Positions 28,701-36,471 of a DNA stretch of 64,000 nt are shown here, piece by piece (within the stretch, counting starts at the first letter, position 1; each line of letters begins with the position of its first letter). The notes under the pieces are model-generated. The model had not been told where the DNA came from. It was given only the letters and a program-made list of their open reading frames with translations, and made no database searches. The translations under genes and the position numbers were made by a program. Source of the stretch: Nocardioides coralli (lineage in GTDB: Bacteria; Actinomycetota; Actinomycetes; Propionibacteriales; Nocardioidaceae); contig NZ_CP082273.1 of assembly GCF_019880385.1 (NCBI RefSeq), forward strand, positions 1,426,001 to 1,490,000. Direction: 5' to 3'.

Positions 28701-30257
28701 CCCGGTCACCCGGTCCCAGACGATGCGGGGCCGCAGCTCGGCGAACTCGTCGGAGGGGTAGCGGCCGGCGAGGAGGTCGAGCGTCGCGTCGTAGGCGCTG
28801 CGAGGAAGGGTGGCGAAGGCGGCGCTGCGCCGCACGAGGGCGTAGAGCTCGTCGACGTCCCACGGGTCGAGGGCCGTGGCCGCGACGACCTGCTGGGCGA
28901 GGACGTCGAGCGGGTTGGTCGGCACGCGCAGGCTCTCGATCGCGCCCTCGCGCATCCGCTGGACCGACACCGCGGTCTGGGCGAGGTCGCCCCGGTGCTT
29001 GGGGAACAGCACCCCGCGGCTGACCTCGCCGACCTGGTGGCCGGCACGGCCCACGCGCTGCAGGGCGCTGGCGACGCTGGGTGGCGACTCGATCTGGACG
29101 ACCAGGTCGACCGCGCCCATGTCGATGCCGAGCTCGAGGCTGCTGGTGGCGACCACCGCCGGCAGCCGGCCCCGCTTGAGGTCGTCCTCGATCAGGGCGC
29201 GCTGCTCCTTGGACACCGACCCGTGGTGGGCCTTGGCGATGACCTGGCTCGCAGCCCGGGAGGAGCCGGACTGGGCCATCACCTGGGCGGGCGGGCCGGT
29301 CCCGTCACCGTCGGCCTCGTCGTCGACGCCGGACGCGATCTCGTTGAGCCGCGCCGTCAGCCGCTCGGCCAGCCGCCGGCTGTTGGCGAACACGATCGTG
29401 GAGGAGTGCTGGCCGATGAGGTCGGCGACGTGCTCCTCGACGTGGGGCCAGATCGACTGGCTGCGTCCGGCGTCGGCGCCGCCCTCGGTGGAGTCGTCGT
29501 ACTCCTCCGGGGAGGTCATGTCCTCGACCGGGACGACGACGCGGAGGTCCCACTCCTTGTCGGTCGGCGGGGCCACGATCTCGACCGCGGCCTCGCCACC
29601 CAGGAAGCGCGCCACCTCCTCGTGGGGCCGCACCGTCGCGCTGAGGCCGATCCGCTGCGCCGGCCGCGAGAGCAGGGCGTCGAGGCGTTCGAGGCTGAGG
29701 GCGAGGTGGGCGCCCCGCTTGGTGCCGGCGACCGCGTGGACCTCGTCGACGATGACCGTGTCGACCGTGCGCAGGGACTCGCGCGCCTGGCTGGTGAGCA
29801 TGAGGAACAGCGACTCCGGCGTGGTGATCAGCACGTCGGGCGGCGCACTGGTCAGTCGGCGCCGGTCGGCCGCGCTCGTGTCGCCGCTGCGCACACCGAC
29901 CGAGACCGCGGGGAGGTCGGTGCCCAGCCGTTCGGCCGTGTGGCGGATGCCGGCGAGAGGAGCGCGGAGGTTGCGCTCGACGTCGACGGCCAGCGCCTTG
30001 AGCGGGGAGACGTAGAGGACCCGGACGCCGCGGGGTGCGGCGCCCTCCTCGGTCGCGCCCCTCTTCCCGGTGAAGAGCTGGTCGAGCGACCACAGGAAGG
30101 CACTCAGCGTCTTGCCGGAACCGGTGGGCGCGACCACCAGGGCGTGGCGGCCGTGGCTGATGGCATCCCAGGCCCCCGCCTGGGCCGGGGTCGGCTCCGC
30201 GAACGCCGCCGCGAACCAGGCCCGCGTGGGTTCGCTGAAGCGCTCGAGGGCGGTCAC
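25743..30257 (-). CDS. lhr: Lhr-type DEAD/DEAH-box helicase
   Basis: This 1504-residue protein matches full-length Lhr in size (mycobacterial Lhr is about 1500). Lhr is a 3'-5' ATP-dependent single-strand DNA translocase and RNA:DNA unwinder induced by DNA damage in mycobacteria. Visible are the Walker A VVAPTGSGKTLSAFLWSLDQ, box II IVDEVHAVAGTKRGAH, motif III GLSATV, VATSSLELGIDMG and ALQRVGRAGHQ, all in the first 450 residues. The Lhr-core winged-helix region and the large C-terminal domain follow. GTG start at 30257. It leads an operon with a methyltransferase and nei, fitting DNA repair. Confidence 0.95.
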   Translation of the reverse strand: MTALERFSEPTRAWFAAAFAEPTPAQAGAWDAISHGRHALVVAPTGSGKTLSAFLWSLDQLFTGKRGATEEGAAPRGVRVLYVSPLKALAVDVERNLRAPLAGIRHTAERLGTDLPAVSVGVRSGDTSAADRRRLTSAPPDVLITTPESLFLMLTSQARESLRTVDTVIVDEVHAVAGTKRGAHLALSLERLDALLSRPAQRIGLSATVRPHEEVARFLGGEAAVEIVAPPTDKEWDLRVVVPVEDMTSPEEYDDSTEGGADAGRSQSIWPHVEEHVADLIGQHSSTIVFANSRRLAERLTARLNEIASGVDDEADGDGTGPPAQVMAQSGSSRAASQVIAKAHHGSVSKEQRALIEDDLKRGRLPAVVATSSLELGIDMGAVDLVVQIESPPSVASALQRVGRAGHQVGEVSRGVLFPKHRGDLAQTAVSVQRMREGAIESLRVPTNPLDVLAQQVVAATALDPWDVDELYALVRRSAAFATLPRSAYDATLDLLAGRYPSDEFAELRPRIVWDRVTGILTGRPGAQRLAVTSGGTIPDRGLFGVYLAGEGAGRRVGELDEEMVYESRVGDVFALGATSWRIEDITHDRVIVTPAPGVPGRLPFWRGDSLGRPAELGEAVGAFTRELAALPRAKAVTTARSHGLDEYAAGNLVAYLAEQVEATRILPSDQTILVERFRDELGDWRLVVHSPYGTPVHAPWALAINARLRERHGIDGQAVASDDGIVVRVPDTDAEPPTGELVAFEPDEIEEIVTTEVGGSALFASRFRECAARALLLPRRDPGRRSPLWQQRQKSAQLLEVAARYPSFPIVLEAVRECLQDVYDLPGLVRLMQRVDRREVAVTDVSTTQPSPYARSLLFGYVAQFVYEGDSPLAERRAAALSLDQGLLAELLGRAELRELLDPEVLAEVEAELQRLAPDRRARDAEGLADLLRLLGPLTTDEVRQRAVEDADVSGWVGALGETRRIVEVRVAGEERWAAIEDIGRLRDGLGVPVPPGTPDVFTDPVEDPLADLVARFARTHGPFTTGDVAARLGLGEAVVRHTLQRLAAQGRVLDGEFRPAGAGTEWCDAEVLRRLRRRSLARLREEIEPVEPAALARFLGAWQHVGGRPRGVDGVLTVIGQLAGCPVPASALEPLVLNARVRDYEPAQLDELTSAGEVLWAGHGTLPGKDGWVSLHLADQAPLTLPEPEPFQHSQAHQAVLDALAPGGAWFFRQLGQATEIRNDEQLAGVLWDLVWAGRVHNDTLAPLRSLIGGGRGTHRTRRPGPQVLRSGPPHTAGRWAMLPALDTDPTRRAHAAAERLLDRHGVVTRGAVQSERTPGGFAAVYKVLSAFEESGRCRRGYFVAGLGAAQFGTAGAVDRLRTFSDVRADDKPVAVALAATDPANPYGAALSWPAPAGTAGESGHRPGRKAGGLVVLVDGELVLYVERGGRTLLTWSEDGEILTPAAEALATAARRGQLGRLTVERADGTQLLGSGSTPLREALSAAGFVATPRGLRLRAAS

Positions 30258-30369
30258 CTGCCCATCTTGTCACCGGGGTCCCACAGGTTCCCTCGGCGAA
30301 CGCGGCGGAGGAGACTGGAGAGGAGCCCGTACGACGGTCGCACGGTGCACGCGGAAGGACGTGACGAGC

Positions 30370-30639
30370 ATGACGACCAAGACCTGGACGGTGCAGGTCC
30401 ACCTCGACGAGCAGGGCGACGACACCTTCGCCGACGCCGTGGTGGAGATCGAGGGTAGAGCCGAGATGCACGGCCGGGGGACCAGCCGGCGCAACCCCGC
30501 CGACGAGGCCTCCCCGCGGATCGGCGACGAGCTCGCCGCCGCGCGGGCCCTCTCCGACCTCGCCCACGAGCTGCTGTCGGTGGCCGCGAGCGACATCGAG
30601 GCCCGCACCCACGAACGCGTGAGCTCGCTGGAGCTCTGA
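30370..30639 (+). CDS. DUF1876 domain protein
   Basis: This 89-residue protein begins MTTKTWTVQVHLDEQGDDTF and contains the DUF1876 core: AVVEIEGRAEMHGRGTSRRNP, then GDELAAARALSDLAHELLSVAASDIE. Small DUF1876 proteins are widespread in actinobacteria, often stress-associated, and of unknown function. ATG 30370 is preceded by GGAAGGAC at 30353; GTG at 30361 is too close to that site. GAGACT at 30311 may be a -10. Confidence 0.85.
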   Translation: MTTKTWTVQVHLDEQGDDTFADAVVEIEGRAEMHGRGTSRRNPADEASPRIGDELAAARALSDLAHELLSVAASDIEARTHERVSSLEL

Positions 30640-30707
30640 CCCCCGGGGTCCCGCTGCAGCGCGAAACCCGGTCGCGGCCGCCGAGCGGCGTACGTGAGAC
30701 TGGCGCG

Positions 30708-31829
30708 GTGCGATTCCCCGACGACGTCCCACGCCTCAGCGACGGGGTCGTGACGCTGCGTCCCCACGTGCCCGCCGACATCCCGCGGGTCCTGGAGCAG
30801 GCCACCGACCCCGAGGCCGTGGCGTGGACGACCGTCCCGACCCCGTACGCCGAGGCCGACGCCGCCGCCTTCGTGCAGCAGATGGTGCCGGCGGGGTGGG
30901 TGCAGGACTCCTCCTACGGGTTCGCCATCGAGTGCGACGGCCGCTTCGCCGGGTCCGTCGACCTGCGGGTGCGGGGGAGCGGTGAGGCCGAGGTCGGCTA
31001 CGCGCTGCACCCCGACGCCCGGGGCCGCGGCGTGATGCGTCGGGCGCTCGACCTCGCGCTCGACTGGGGCTTCGGCGAGCTCGGGCTGGCCGTGGTGCAG
31101 TGGCGCTCCCACGTCTGGAACTGGTCGTCACGTCGCGCCGCGTGGGCGGTGGGGTTCCACTTCGGTCCCACCGTGCCGGGGCTCGTGGAGCAGCGCGGTC
31201 GCCGGGTCGACGCCTGGACCGCCTGGATCGCGGCCGGTGACCAGCGCGAGCCGGTGGAGCCCTGGCTCGAGCCCCCGGTGATGGAGGCGGGGCCCGTCCG
31301 GCTCCGGCCGTGGGCCGACGCCGACGCCGAGCGGCTGGTCGAGGCCGCCAACGACCCGGTGATCCGCGAGTGGATCCCGGAGACGCCGCTGCCGCGCTCG
31401 GCCGAGGACGTGCCGGCGTACCTCGACCGCGTGCGCCTCGGGATGGCGACCAACGGCCGGCTGGCCTGGTGCGTCGCCGACGCGACCACCGACCTGGCCC
31501 TCGGCAACGTGGCCATGTTCGAGTTCGAGGAGGGCACGGGCGAGGACGACCTCACCGCCCAGGTCGGCTACTGGTCACACCCCGCGGGCCGTGGCAGCGG
31601 CGCGATGTCGGCGGCGCTGGGGGCGGCCTGCGACTGGGCCCTGCGGCGGCGCGCCGACGGCGGGTTCGGTGCCCGCCGGCTCTACCTGCTCACCTCGGCC
31701 AGGAACGCGGCGTCGCGCGCTCTCGCCGAACGCGTCGGCTTCGAGCACGTCGGGACGGAGCGTGCCTCGGCGCCGCTGCCGGACGGCGGCTACGAGGACA
31801 ACGCGCTCTACGACCGGGTACGCCGCTGA
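30708..31829 (+). CDS. Tandem-domain GNAT N-acetyltransferase
   Basis: This 373-residue protein contains two complete RimJ/RimL-type GNAT domains. Domain 1 (about 1-180) has VGYALHPDARGRGVMRRALD as its acetyl-CoA loop. Domain 2 (about 190-373) repeats the plan: LRPWADADAERLVEAANDPV, VGYWSHPAGRGSGAMSAAL and LTSARNAASRALAERVGFEH. The duplication and joining suggest one enzyme with two sites or a pseudo-dimer. Substrate unknown. GTG start with GAGACT 6 bases upstream, a leaderless-like arrangement. Confidence 0.88.
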   Translation: MRFPDDVPRLSDGVVTLRPHVPADIPRVLEQATDPEAVAWTTVPTPYAEADAAAFVQQMVPAGWVQDSSYGFAIECDGRFAGSVDLRVRGSGEAEVGYALHPDARGRGVMRRALDLALDWGFGELGLAVVQWRSHVWNWSSRRAAWAVGFHFGPTVPGLVEQRGRRVDAWTAWIAAGDQREPVEPWLEPPVMEAGPVRLRPWADADAERLVEAANDPVIREWIPETPLPRSAEDVPAYLDRVRLGMATNGRLAWCVADATTDLALGNVAMFEFEEGTGEDDLTAQVGYWSHPAGRGSGAMSAALGAACDWALRRRADGGFGARRLYLLTSARNAASRALAERVGFEHVGTERASAPLPDGGYEDNALYDRVRR

Positions 31830-31854
31830 GCGAGCCGGTCGGAGTCCGCCGTCG

Positions 31855-32217
31855 TCAGTAGGTGAGGACGCGGTCGGCCTCGAAGGTGAGCTGCACGAGC
31901 CGGTTCGGCATCGCGAACTCCGCCGACTTGCCGGCCAGGTCCTCCTCGGTGACGCCCCGTGCCTTGCTGGACATGCCGGAGACGAAGAGGCGTCCGCCAC
32001 CCCCGACCACGGCGTCGAAGGACCCGCGCAGCTCCCCGGTGCCCAGCCCGGCGAGCGAGTCGAGTGCGGCGTCCCGGATCAGCTGGACGGCGTCGCCGGC
32101 CAGGAAGACGGTGACGTCGTGTCCCTCCTCGACGCCGGCCTTCGCGACCAGGAACCCCAGCGCAGCCCGCGTGGGCGCCTCGGGGCCGGATGTGATGTGG
32201 ACGAGCAGTGTGCCCAT
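31855..32217 (-). CDS. DsrE-like family protein
   Basis: This 120-residue protein has the DsrE fold pattern: LLVHITSGPEAPTRAALGFLVAK, VTVFLAGDAVQLI and GGGGRLFVSGMSSKARGV. No cysteine is present at the sulfur-relay position, so it is unlikely to carry sulfur. Function unknown. It lies 21 bases after the RidA gene on the same strand, probably as an operon. Confidence 0.8.
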   Translation of the reverse strand: MGTLLVHITSGPEAPTRAALGFLVAKAGVEEGHDVTVFLAGDAVQLIRDAALDSLAGLGTGELRGSFDAVVGGGGRLFVSGMSSKARGVTEEDLAGKSAEFAMPNRLVQLTFEADRVLTY

Positions 32218-32238
32218 GGTGACCTCCCCCTCAGGCCA

Positions 32239-32628
32239 TCACTGTGCCCCGAGCTGCACGACCGCGTCCACCTCCACCTCGACCAGCCACCGCGGGTCCA
32301 GCAGACCCACCACCACCATCGTCGACGCCGGGCGGACCTCGCCGAAGACCTCGGCGTGCACCCGACCGACCGGGTCCGCGAGTTCGGCGGACACGACGTA
32401 CTGCCGGGTGCGGACGACGTCGGCCACCGTCCCGCCGAGGTCGGCGAGGGCGGCCAGCGCGATCTCCCAGCAGCGCCGCGCCTGGACCGCCGGCTCGGGG
32501 TCGACGTGGCCGTCGGGCCACACCGGTGCCGTCCCCGACACCGAGACGAGGCTCCCGGAGCGCACGGCGCGGCTGAAGCCGATGGCCTGCTCGAAGGGCG
32601 ATCCGGACGAACTTAGCTGAACTGCCAC
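32239..32628 (-). CDS. RidA family protein
   Basis: This 129-residue member of the YjgF/YER057c/UK114 family has IGFSRAVRSGSLVSVSGTAP, VRTRQYVVSAELADPVGRVH and the closing RWLVEVEVDAVVQL. The arginine needed for imine deaminase activity in archetypal RidA probably corresponds to the one in the DPRWLVEVE segment; the GRVHAEVFGE region fits the family. A GTG start at 32628 has TACCCT (32640-32635, minus strand) 6 bases upstream, a leaderless pattern. Confidence 0.86.
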   Translation of the reverse strand: MAVQLSSSGSPFEQAIGFSRAVRSGSLVSVSGTAPVWPDGHVDPEPAVQARRCWEIALAALADLGGTVADVVRTRQYVVSAELADPVGRVHAEVFGEVRPASTMVVVGLLDPRWLVEVEVDAVVQLGAQ

Positions 32629-32634
32629 GGGGTG

Positions 32635-32644
32635 AGGGTAGGGC
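32635..32644. promoter_or_regulatory. Overlapping divergent -10 boxes, ridA-like gene / phosphotransferase gene
   Basis: Minus-strand TACCCT (32640-32635) serves the GTG at 32628. Plus-strand TAGGGC (32639-32644) lies 7 bases before ATG 32652; its last base is C rather than T. The two boxes share two bases and the start codons are 24 bp apart. Confidence 0.4.
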
Positions 32645-32651
32645 CCTGATC

Positions 32652-33410
32652 ATGGTGGGGATGAGCGGCTGGCACCTGGTGGACGGAGACGTCACGGTCG
32701 TCGACGGCCTCGTGCTGCGCCCCGAGCGCCCCTGGACCGCGGCCGTGCACGCGCTCCTCGCCCACCTCCGTGCCCAGGGGCTGACGTGCGTGCCCGAGCC
32801 GGTCGGCGTCCGCGACGGCGTCGAGGCGGTCACCTACCTCGAGGGCGACGCGGGTCAGTCCGCGTTCCGTCACCAGTACGACGAGTCGGGGCTGCGCTCC
32901 GCCGCGGTCCTGCTGCGGGCGGTCCACGACGCGGCCACCGGCTTCGTCGCGCCGGACCCGTCCGTCTGGTCCTTCCCGCCGGTGCCCGGTGCGACCACGG
33001 TCTGCCACGGCGACCCCGGTCCGTGGAACTTCGTCTGGCGCGACGGCGAGGCCGTCGGGCTCATCGACTGGGACCACGCCTCGCCCGCGCCGGTGGTCCA
33101 GGACGTCGCCTACGCCCTCGACACCTTCGCCCCCTTCCGGCCCGACGAGGTGGTGCTCACCGAGCACGGCTTCCCGGAGGCGCCCGACCGTGCGGCCCGG
33201 GTGCGTGCCTTCGCCTCGGCGTACGGCCTCGAGGACACCACGGGGATCGTCGACCGGGTGATCGAGCGACAGCAGCAGACCGTGGAGAGGGTGCTGTCAC
33301 TGGCCGATCGCAGGATCGAGCCGTGGGCGGCCTGGGTGCGCGCGGGCTACCTCGGGGACCTGCAGGGACGCGCCCGGTGGACCCGCAGCCACCGCCACCT
33401 GGTGGAGTGA
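32652..33410 (+). CDS. Aminoglycoside phosphotransferase family kinase
   Basis: This 252-residue protein has the APH/choline-kinase catalytic loop TTVCHGDPGPWNFVW and the metal-binding VGLIDWDHASPAP. The N-terminal lobe is short, with VTYLEGDAGQSAF. Members phosphorylate small hydroxyl compounds; many have no link to antibiotic resistance, and resistance should not be assumed here. ATG 32652 fits the leaderless spacing; ATG 32661 with GGTGGGG just before it is an alternative that shortens the protein by three residues. Confidence 0.86.
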   Translation: MVGMSGWHLVDGDVTVVDGLVLRPERPWTAAVHALLAHLRAQGLTCVPEPVGVRDGVEAVTYLEGDAGQSAFRHQYDESGLRSAAVLLRAVHDAATGFVAPDPSVWSFPPVPGATTVCHGDPGPWNFVWRDGEAVGLIDWDHASPAPVVQDVAYALDTFAPFRPDEVVLTEHGFPEAPDRAARVRAFASAYGLEDTTGIVDRVIERQQQTVERVLSLADRRIEPWAAWVRAGYLGDLQGRARWTRSHRHLVE

Positions 33411-33446
33411 ACCGATATCCGGTGGGAGGTTGTCGGCGGTAGTTCC

Positions 33447-33452
33447 TAGGAT
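33447..33452 (+). promoter_or_regulatory. Candidate -10 box of the ABC exporter operon
   Basis: TAGGAT is 8 bases upstream of the GTG at 33461, compatible with a leaderless or nearly leaderless mRNA. Confidence 0.4.
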
Positions 33453-33460
33453 GGCGTCCC

Positions 33461-34387
33461 GTGACAGAAGCCATGATCTCGGCGACGGGCCTGCGGAAGT
33501 CCTTCGGGACCTTCGAGGCCGTGCGCGGCATCGACGTCCACGTCCAGCGCGGGGAGGCCTTCGGCTTCCTCGGCCCCAACGGCGCCGGCAAGTCCTCGAC
33601 GATGCGGATGATCGCCGCCGTCAGCCCGGTGAGCGCCGGTGACCTGCGGATCCTCGGCATGGACCCCGCCGTCGACGGCCCCGCGATCCGCGGCCGGCTG
33701 GGTGTCTGCCCGCAGGAGGACACGCTCGACAACGAGCTCAACGTGTTCGACAACCTCTACATCTACGGCCGCTACTTCGGCATCGACCGCGCCACGGTCC
33801 GCGAGCGGGCCGAGGAGCTTCTCGAGTTCGTGTCGCTGACCGAGAAGCGGGCGTCCAAGGTCGAGGACCTCTCGGGAGGGATGAAGCGCCGGCTGACGAT
33901 CGCCCGCAGCCTGGTCAACCGCCCCGACCTGCTGCTCCTCGACGAGCCGACTACCGGGCTCGACCCCCAGGCGCGCCACGTGCTCTGGGACCAGCTGTTC
34001 CGGCTCAAGCAGGCGGGCGTCACGCTGGTCATCACCACCCACTACATGGACGAGGCCGAGCAGCTGTGCGACCGGCTGGTGGTGATGGACAAGGGCCTGA
34101 TCGTCGCCGAGGGCAGTCCGCGCGAGCTGATCGAGCAGCACTCCACCCGCGAGGTGGCCGAGCTGCGCTTCGGCGTCGGCGAGCACGAGGCGCTCGCGGA
34201 GAAGGTCGCCGACCTCGGCGACCGGGTCGAGGTGCTGCCCGACCGGCTGCTGGTCTATAGCCACGACGGCGAGGAGGTCATCGCCAAGACCCACGAGCGT
34301 GGTCTCGAGCCGGTCGCCGTGCTGGTCCGCCGCTCCACGCTGGAGGACGTGTTCCTCAGCCTGACCGGCCGGACGCTGGTCGACTGA
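33461..34387 (+). CDS. ABC transporter ATP-binding protein (DrrA/NodI type)
   Basis: This 308-residue ATPase has FLGPNGAGKSSTMRMI (Walker A), VCPQEDTLDNELNVFDNL (Q loop), VEDLSGGMKRRLTIARSLV (signature), LLLLDEPTTGLDPQAR (Walker B) and VITTHYMDEAEQL (H loop). The CPQEDTLDNELNV segment and the C-terminal domain resemble the NodI and daunorubicin-resistance DrrA subfamily. It is followed, with TGATG overlaps, by two ABC-2 permeases, together one exporter with an unknown substrate. Confidence 0.93.
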   Translation: MTEAMISATGLRKSFGTFEAVRGIDVHVQRGEAFGFLGPNGAGKSSTMRMIAAVSPVSAGDLRILGMDPAVDGPAIRGRLGVCPQEDTLDNELNVFDNLYIYGRYFGIDRATVRERAEELLEFVSLTEKRASKVEDLSGGMKRRLTIARSLVNRPDLLLLDEPTTGLDPQARHVLWDQLFRLKQAGVTLVITTHYMDEAEQLCDRLVVMDKGLIVAEGSPRELIEQHSTREVAELRFGVGEHEALAEKVADLGDRVEVLPDRLLVYSHDGEEVIAKTHERGLEPVAVLVRRSTLEDVFLSLTGRTLVD

Positions 34388-35178
34388 TGGCCACGCTCAC
34401 CCTCGCCGAGGGCACCTCGCGCCAGCTGGACTACTGGTGGACCGTCTACAAGCGGACCTGGAAGGCCACGATCGTCAGCAGCTTCATCAGCCCGATCTTC
34501 TACGTGCTGGCGATGGGTGTGCTGCTGGGTGGCTTCATCGCCGGTGACCCCGACCGGCTGGAGGGTGCCACCTCCTACCTGACGTTCGTCGTACCGGGCC
34601 TGGTCGCCGCCCACGCCATGCAGACCGCCGTGGGGGAGACGACCTACCCCGTCATGGGCGCGATCAAGTGGCACAAGACCTACTACTCCCAGATCGCCAC
34701 CCCGCTGGAGCCGCTCCACCTGGTCGCCGGCCACCTGATGTACGTGCTGTTCCGGCTGATCACGACCTGCGGCGTCTACATGCTGGTGCTGGCGCCGTTC
34801 GGTGTCTTCGCGACCTGGTGGGGACCCTTCGTCGCGTTCGCGGCGCAGGTGCTGGTCGGCATGGTGTTCGCGGTGCTCGTCTTCGGCTGGAGCGCGCGGC
34901 TGCGCAGCGAGGCAGGCTTCGGCGTCCTGTTCCGTCTCGGGGTGATCCCGCTGTTCCTGCTCTCCGGTGCGTTCTTCCCGATCACCAACCTCGGCGAGGT
35001 GGGCGCCTGGCTGGCGCGGCTCACTCCCTTGTGGCACGGGGTCAACCTGTCGCGCATGTTCAGCGTCGACGCCGTCGACTGGCCGGTCGCGGCCGCCAAC
35101 GTGGTCGTGCTGGTCGTGCTCCTCGTCGTCGGCTGGTTCTGGTCGGTGTCGGGCCTGAGCAGGAGGCTGGTGCTCTGA
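34387..35178 (+). CDS. ABC-2 type permease, first subunit
   Basis: This 263-residue protein has six hydrophobic segments and the ABC-2 permease layout. LTFVVPGLVAAHAMQTAVGE and VIPLFLLSGAFFPITNLGEVGAWLARLTPLWHGV (in two parts) are typical NodJ/DrrB features. TGATG overlap on both sides couples it to the ATPase and the second permease. Confidence 0.91.
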   Translation: MATLTLAEGTSRQLDYWWTVYKRTWKATIVSSFISPIFYVLAMGVLLGGFIAGDPDRLEGATSYLTFVVPGLVAAHAMQTAVGETTYPVMGAIKWHKTYYSQIATPLEPLHLVAGHLMYVLFRLITTCGVYMLVLAPFGVFATWWGPFVAFAAQVLVGMVFAVLVFGWSARLRSEAGFGVLFRLGVIPLFLLSGAFFPITNLGEVGAWLARLTPLWHGVNLSRMFSVDAVDWPVAAANVVVLVVLLVVGWFWSVSGLSRRLVL

Positions 35179-35987
35179 TGGCGGTGCAGACCTTCGAGCG
35201 CACCGAGACCGTCGCGCCGCTCACGCCGCTGGCGGCGCTGCGGCTGCTGGTGCTGCGCAACTACGTCACCTACAAGACCTACTGGAAGCTGTTCCTCACC
35301 GGCTTCCTCGAGCCCGTCCTCTACCTGTTCTCGATCGGCATCGGCGTGGGTCAGCTGATCGAGAGCTTCGAGTTCAACGGGCAGCCGATCTCCTACGCGG
35401 CCTTCGTGGCCCCGGGCATGCTCGCGGTGTCGGCCTTCAACGGCGCGATGATGGACTCCACCTTCAACGTCTTCTTCAAGCTGAAGTACGACAAGCTCTA
35501 CGACCAGATGCTGGCCACGCCGCTCACCACCGGCGACATCGCGCGCGGCGAGATCGCCTGGGGGCAGCTGCGCGGCGCCGCCTACGCGGCCGCGTTCCTC
35601 CTGGTGATGGTGGCGATGGGCCTCGTCGAGTCGTGGTGGGCGGTGCTGGCCCTCCCGGCGACGATCCTCATCGGCTTCGCGTTCAGCGCGGTGTTCATGG
35701 CGATCACCACGTGGATGACCTCGTGGCAGGACTTCGACAAGATCACGCTGGCGCAGCTGCCGCTGTTCCTGTTCTCCGCAACGTTCTTCCCGCTCACCAC
35801 GTTCCCGACCTGGCTGCAGTGGGTGGTCGAGGTGACCCCGCTCTACCGCGGCGTCGTGCTCTGCCGCGAGCTCACCACCGGGTCGATCACCTGGGCCTCG
35901 GGGATCTCGGTCGTCTACCTGGTGGTGATGGGCCTGGTCGGCCTGGCCGTCGTACGCCGCCGGCTCGACGCGCTGCTGCTCACCTGA
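35178..35987 (+). CDS. ABC-2 type permease, second subunit
   Basis: This 269-residue paralogue of the preceding gene has SYAAFVAPGMLAVSAFNGAM, LPLFLFSATFFPLTTFPTWL, VEVTPLYRGVVLCRELTTG and six membrane segments. ATG 35178 overlaps the previous stop; the longer open frame upstream lies inside the first permease. Two different permeases imply a heterodimeric pore. Confidence 0.91.
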   Translation: MAVQTFERTETVAPLTPLAALRLLVLRNYVTYKTYWKLFLTGFLEPVLYLFSIGIGVGQLIESFEFNGQPISYAAFVAPGMLAVSAFNGAMMDSTFNVFFKLKYDKLYDQMLATPLTTGDIARGEIAWGQLRGAAYAAAFLLVMVAMGLVESWWAVLALPATILIGFAFSAVFMAITTWMTSWQDFDKITLAQLPLFLFSATFFPLTTFPTWLQWVVEVTPLYRGVVLCRELTTGSITWASGISVVYLVVMGLVGLAVVRRRLDALLLT

Positions 35988-36316
35988 CTCTCCCCCCGCC
36001 CACCCTGCGCACCGATCGGCTGCGGCTGCGCCCCGTCGCCGACGAGGATGCCGGCGACCTGTTCGCCCTGCACAGCAGCGCCCACGTGCTGCGCTACTGG
36101 GACTCCCCACCATGGACGGGGCGGGAGCGCGCCCAGCGGTTCATCGCTGTCTGCCGCCAGATGGCTGACGACGGCACCGGGAGGCGACTGGCCGTGGACC
36201 GCTTGAGCGACGGCGCCTTCGTGGGGTGGTGCGGCCTCAACCGCTGGGACCAGGTCCACTGCAGTGCCTCACTCGGCTACTGCTACGCCGAGAACGCGTG
36301 GGGACACGGTTTCGGG
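35984..36316 (+). pseudogene. Truncated RimJ/RimL-type GNAT acetyltransferase
   Basis: From 35984 the frame reads LPPPTLRTDRLRLRPVADED and continues with FALHSSAHVLRYWDSPPWTG, FVGWCGLNRWDQ and LGYCYAENAWGHGFG, a good GNAT N-terminal two-thirds. The match stops at about 36316, just as the acetyl-CoA loop should be completed; the expected A-T-E-A-V helix and the last strands are missing. Downstream sequence in the same frame is unrelated and palindrome-rich. The best start position is CTG, overlapping the permease stop as CTGA where ATGA or GTGA would be expected. Probably a decayed remnant once coupled to the exporter operon. Confidence 0.65.
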
Positions 36317-36326
36317 CGGCTGCGCC

Positions 36327-36471
36327 GAGGATCCCGGTCACCTGGTGACTGCACGGCTCGGCGCAAAGCCACCCGCAGCGCCGGCTCCACCTCGTGCCTG
36401 TGCGGTCGATCGGTGCCACCCGGTGACACCGATCGACCGCACAGTTGCCATGCCCCGCGAGGATCCGGTCA
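36327..36471 (+). repeat. Palindromic element flanked by short direct repeats
   Basis: GAGGATCCCGGTCA (36327-36340) and GAGGATCCGGTCA (36459-36471) bracket the segment and differ by one C. Between them lie GTCACCTGGTGAC (6-bp arms) and a large palindrome with arms at 36398-36415 and 36427-36444. The second direct repeat includes the stop codon of the minus-strand GNAT gene. No coding potential is apparent. Confidence 0.5.
36398..36444. terminator. Perfect 18-bp inverted repeat between convergent genes
   Basis: Left arm CTGTGCGGTCGATCGGTG pairs perfectly with CACCGATCGACCGCACAG. The 11-base spacer can add 3 more pairs (CAC/GTG) after one mismatch. It lies between converging genes and could stop transcription from both sides, but its length and symmetry also suit a dispersed repeat or protein-binding palindrome. 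Confidence 0.5.

Noticed and set aside
26037-30458. 1473-codon open frame on the plus strand
   Set aside because: It is antisense to lhr and composed of reverse-frame Ala/Gly/Val/Asp-rich sequence, the usual mirror of a GC-rich gene. lhr has clear helicase motifs; this has none.
32652-33410. Aminoglycoside resistance kinase
   Set aside because: Only the general APH fold is visible; most such actinobacterial proteins act on other small molecules.
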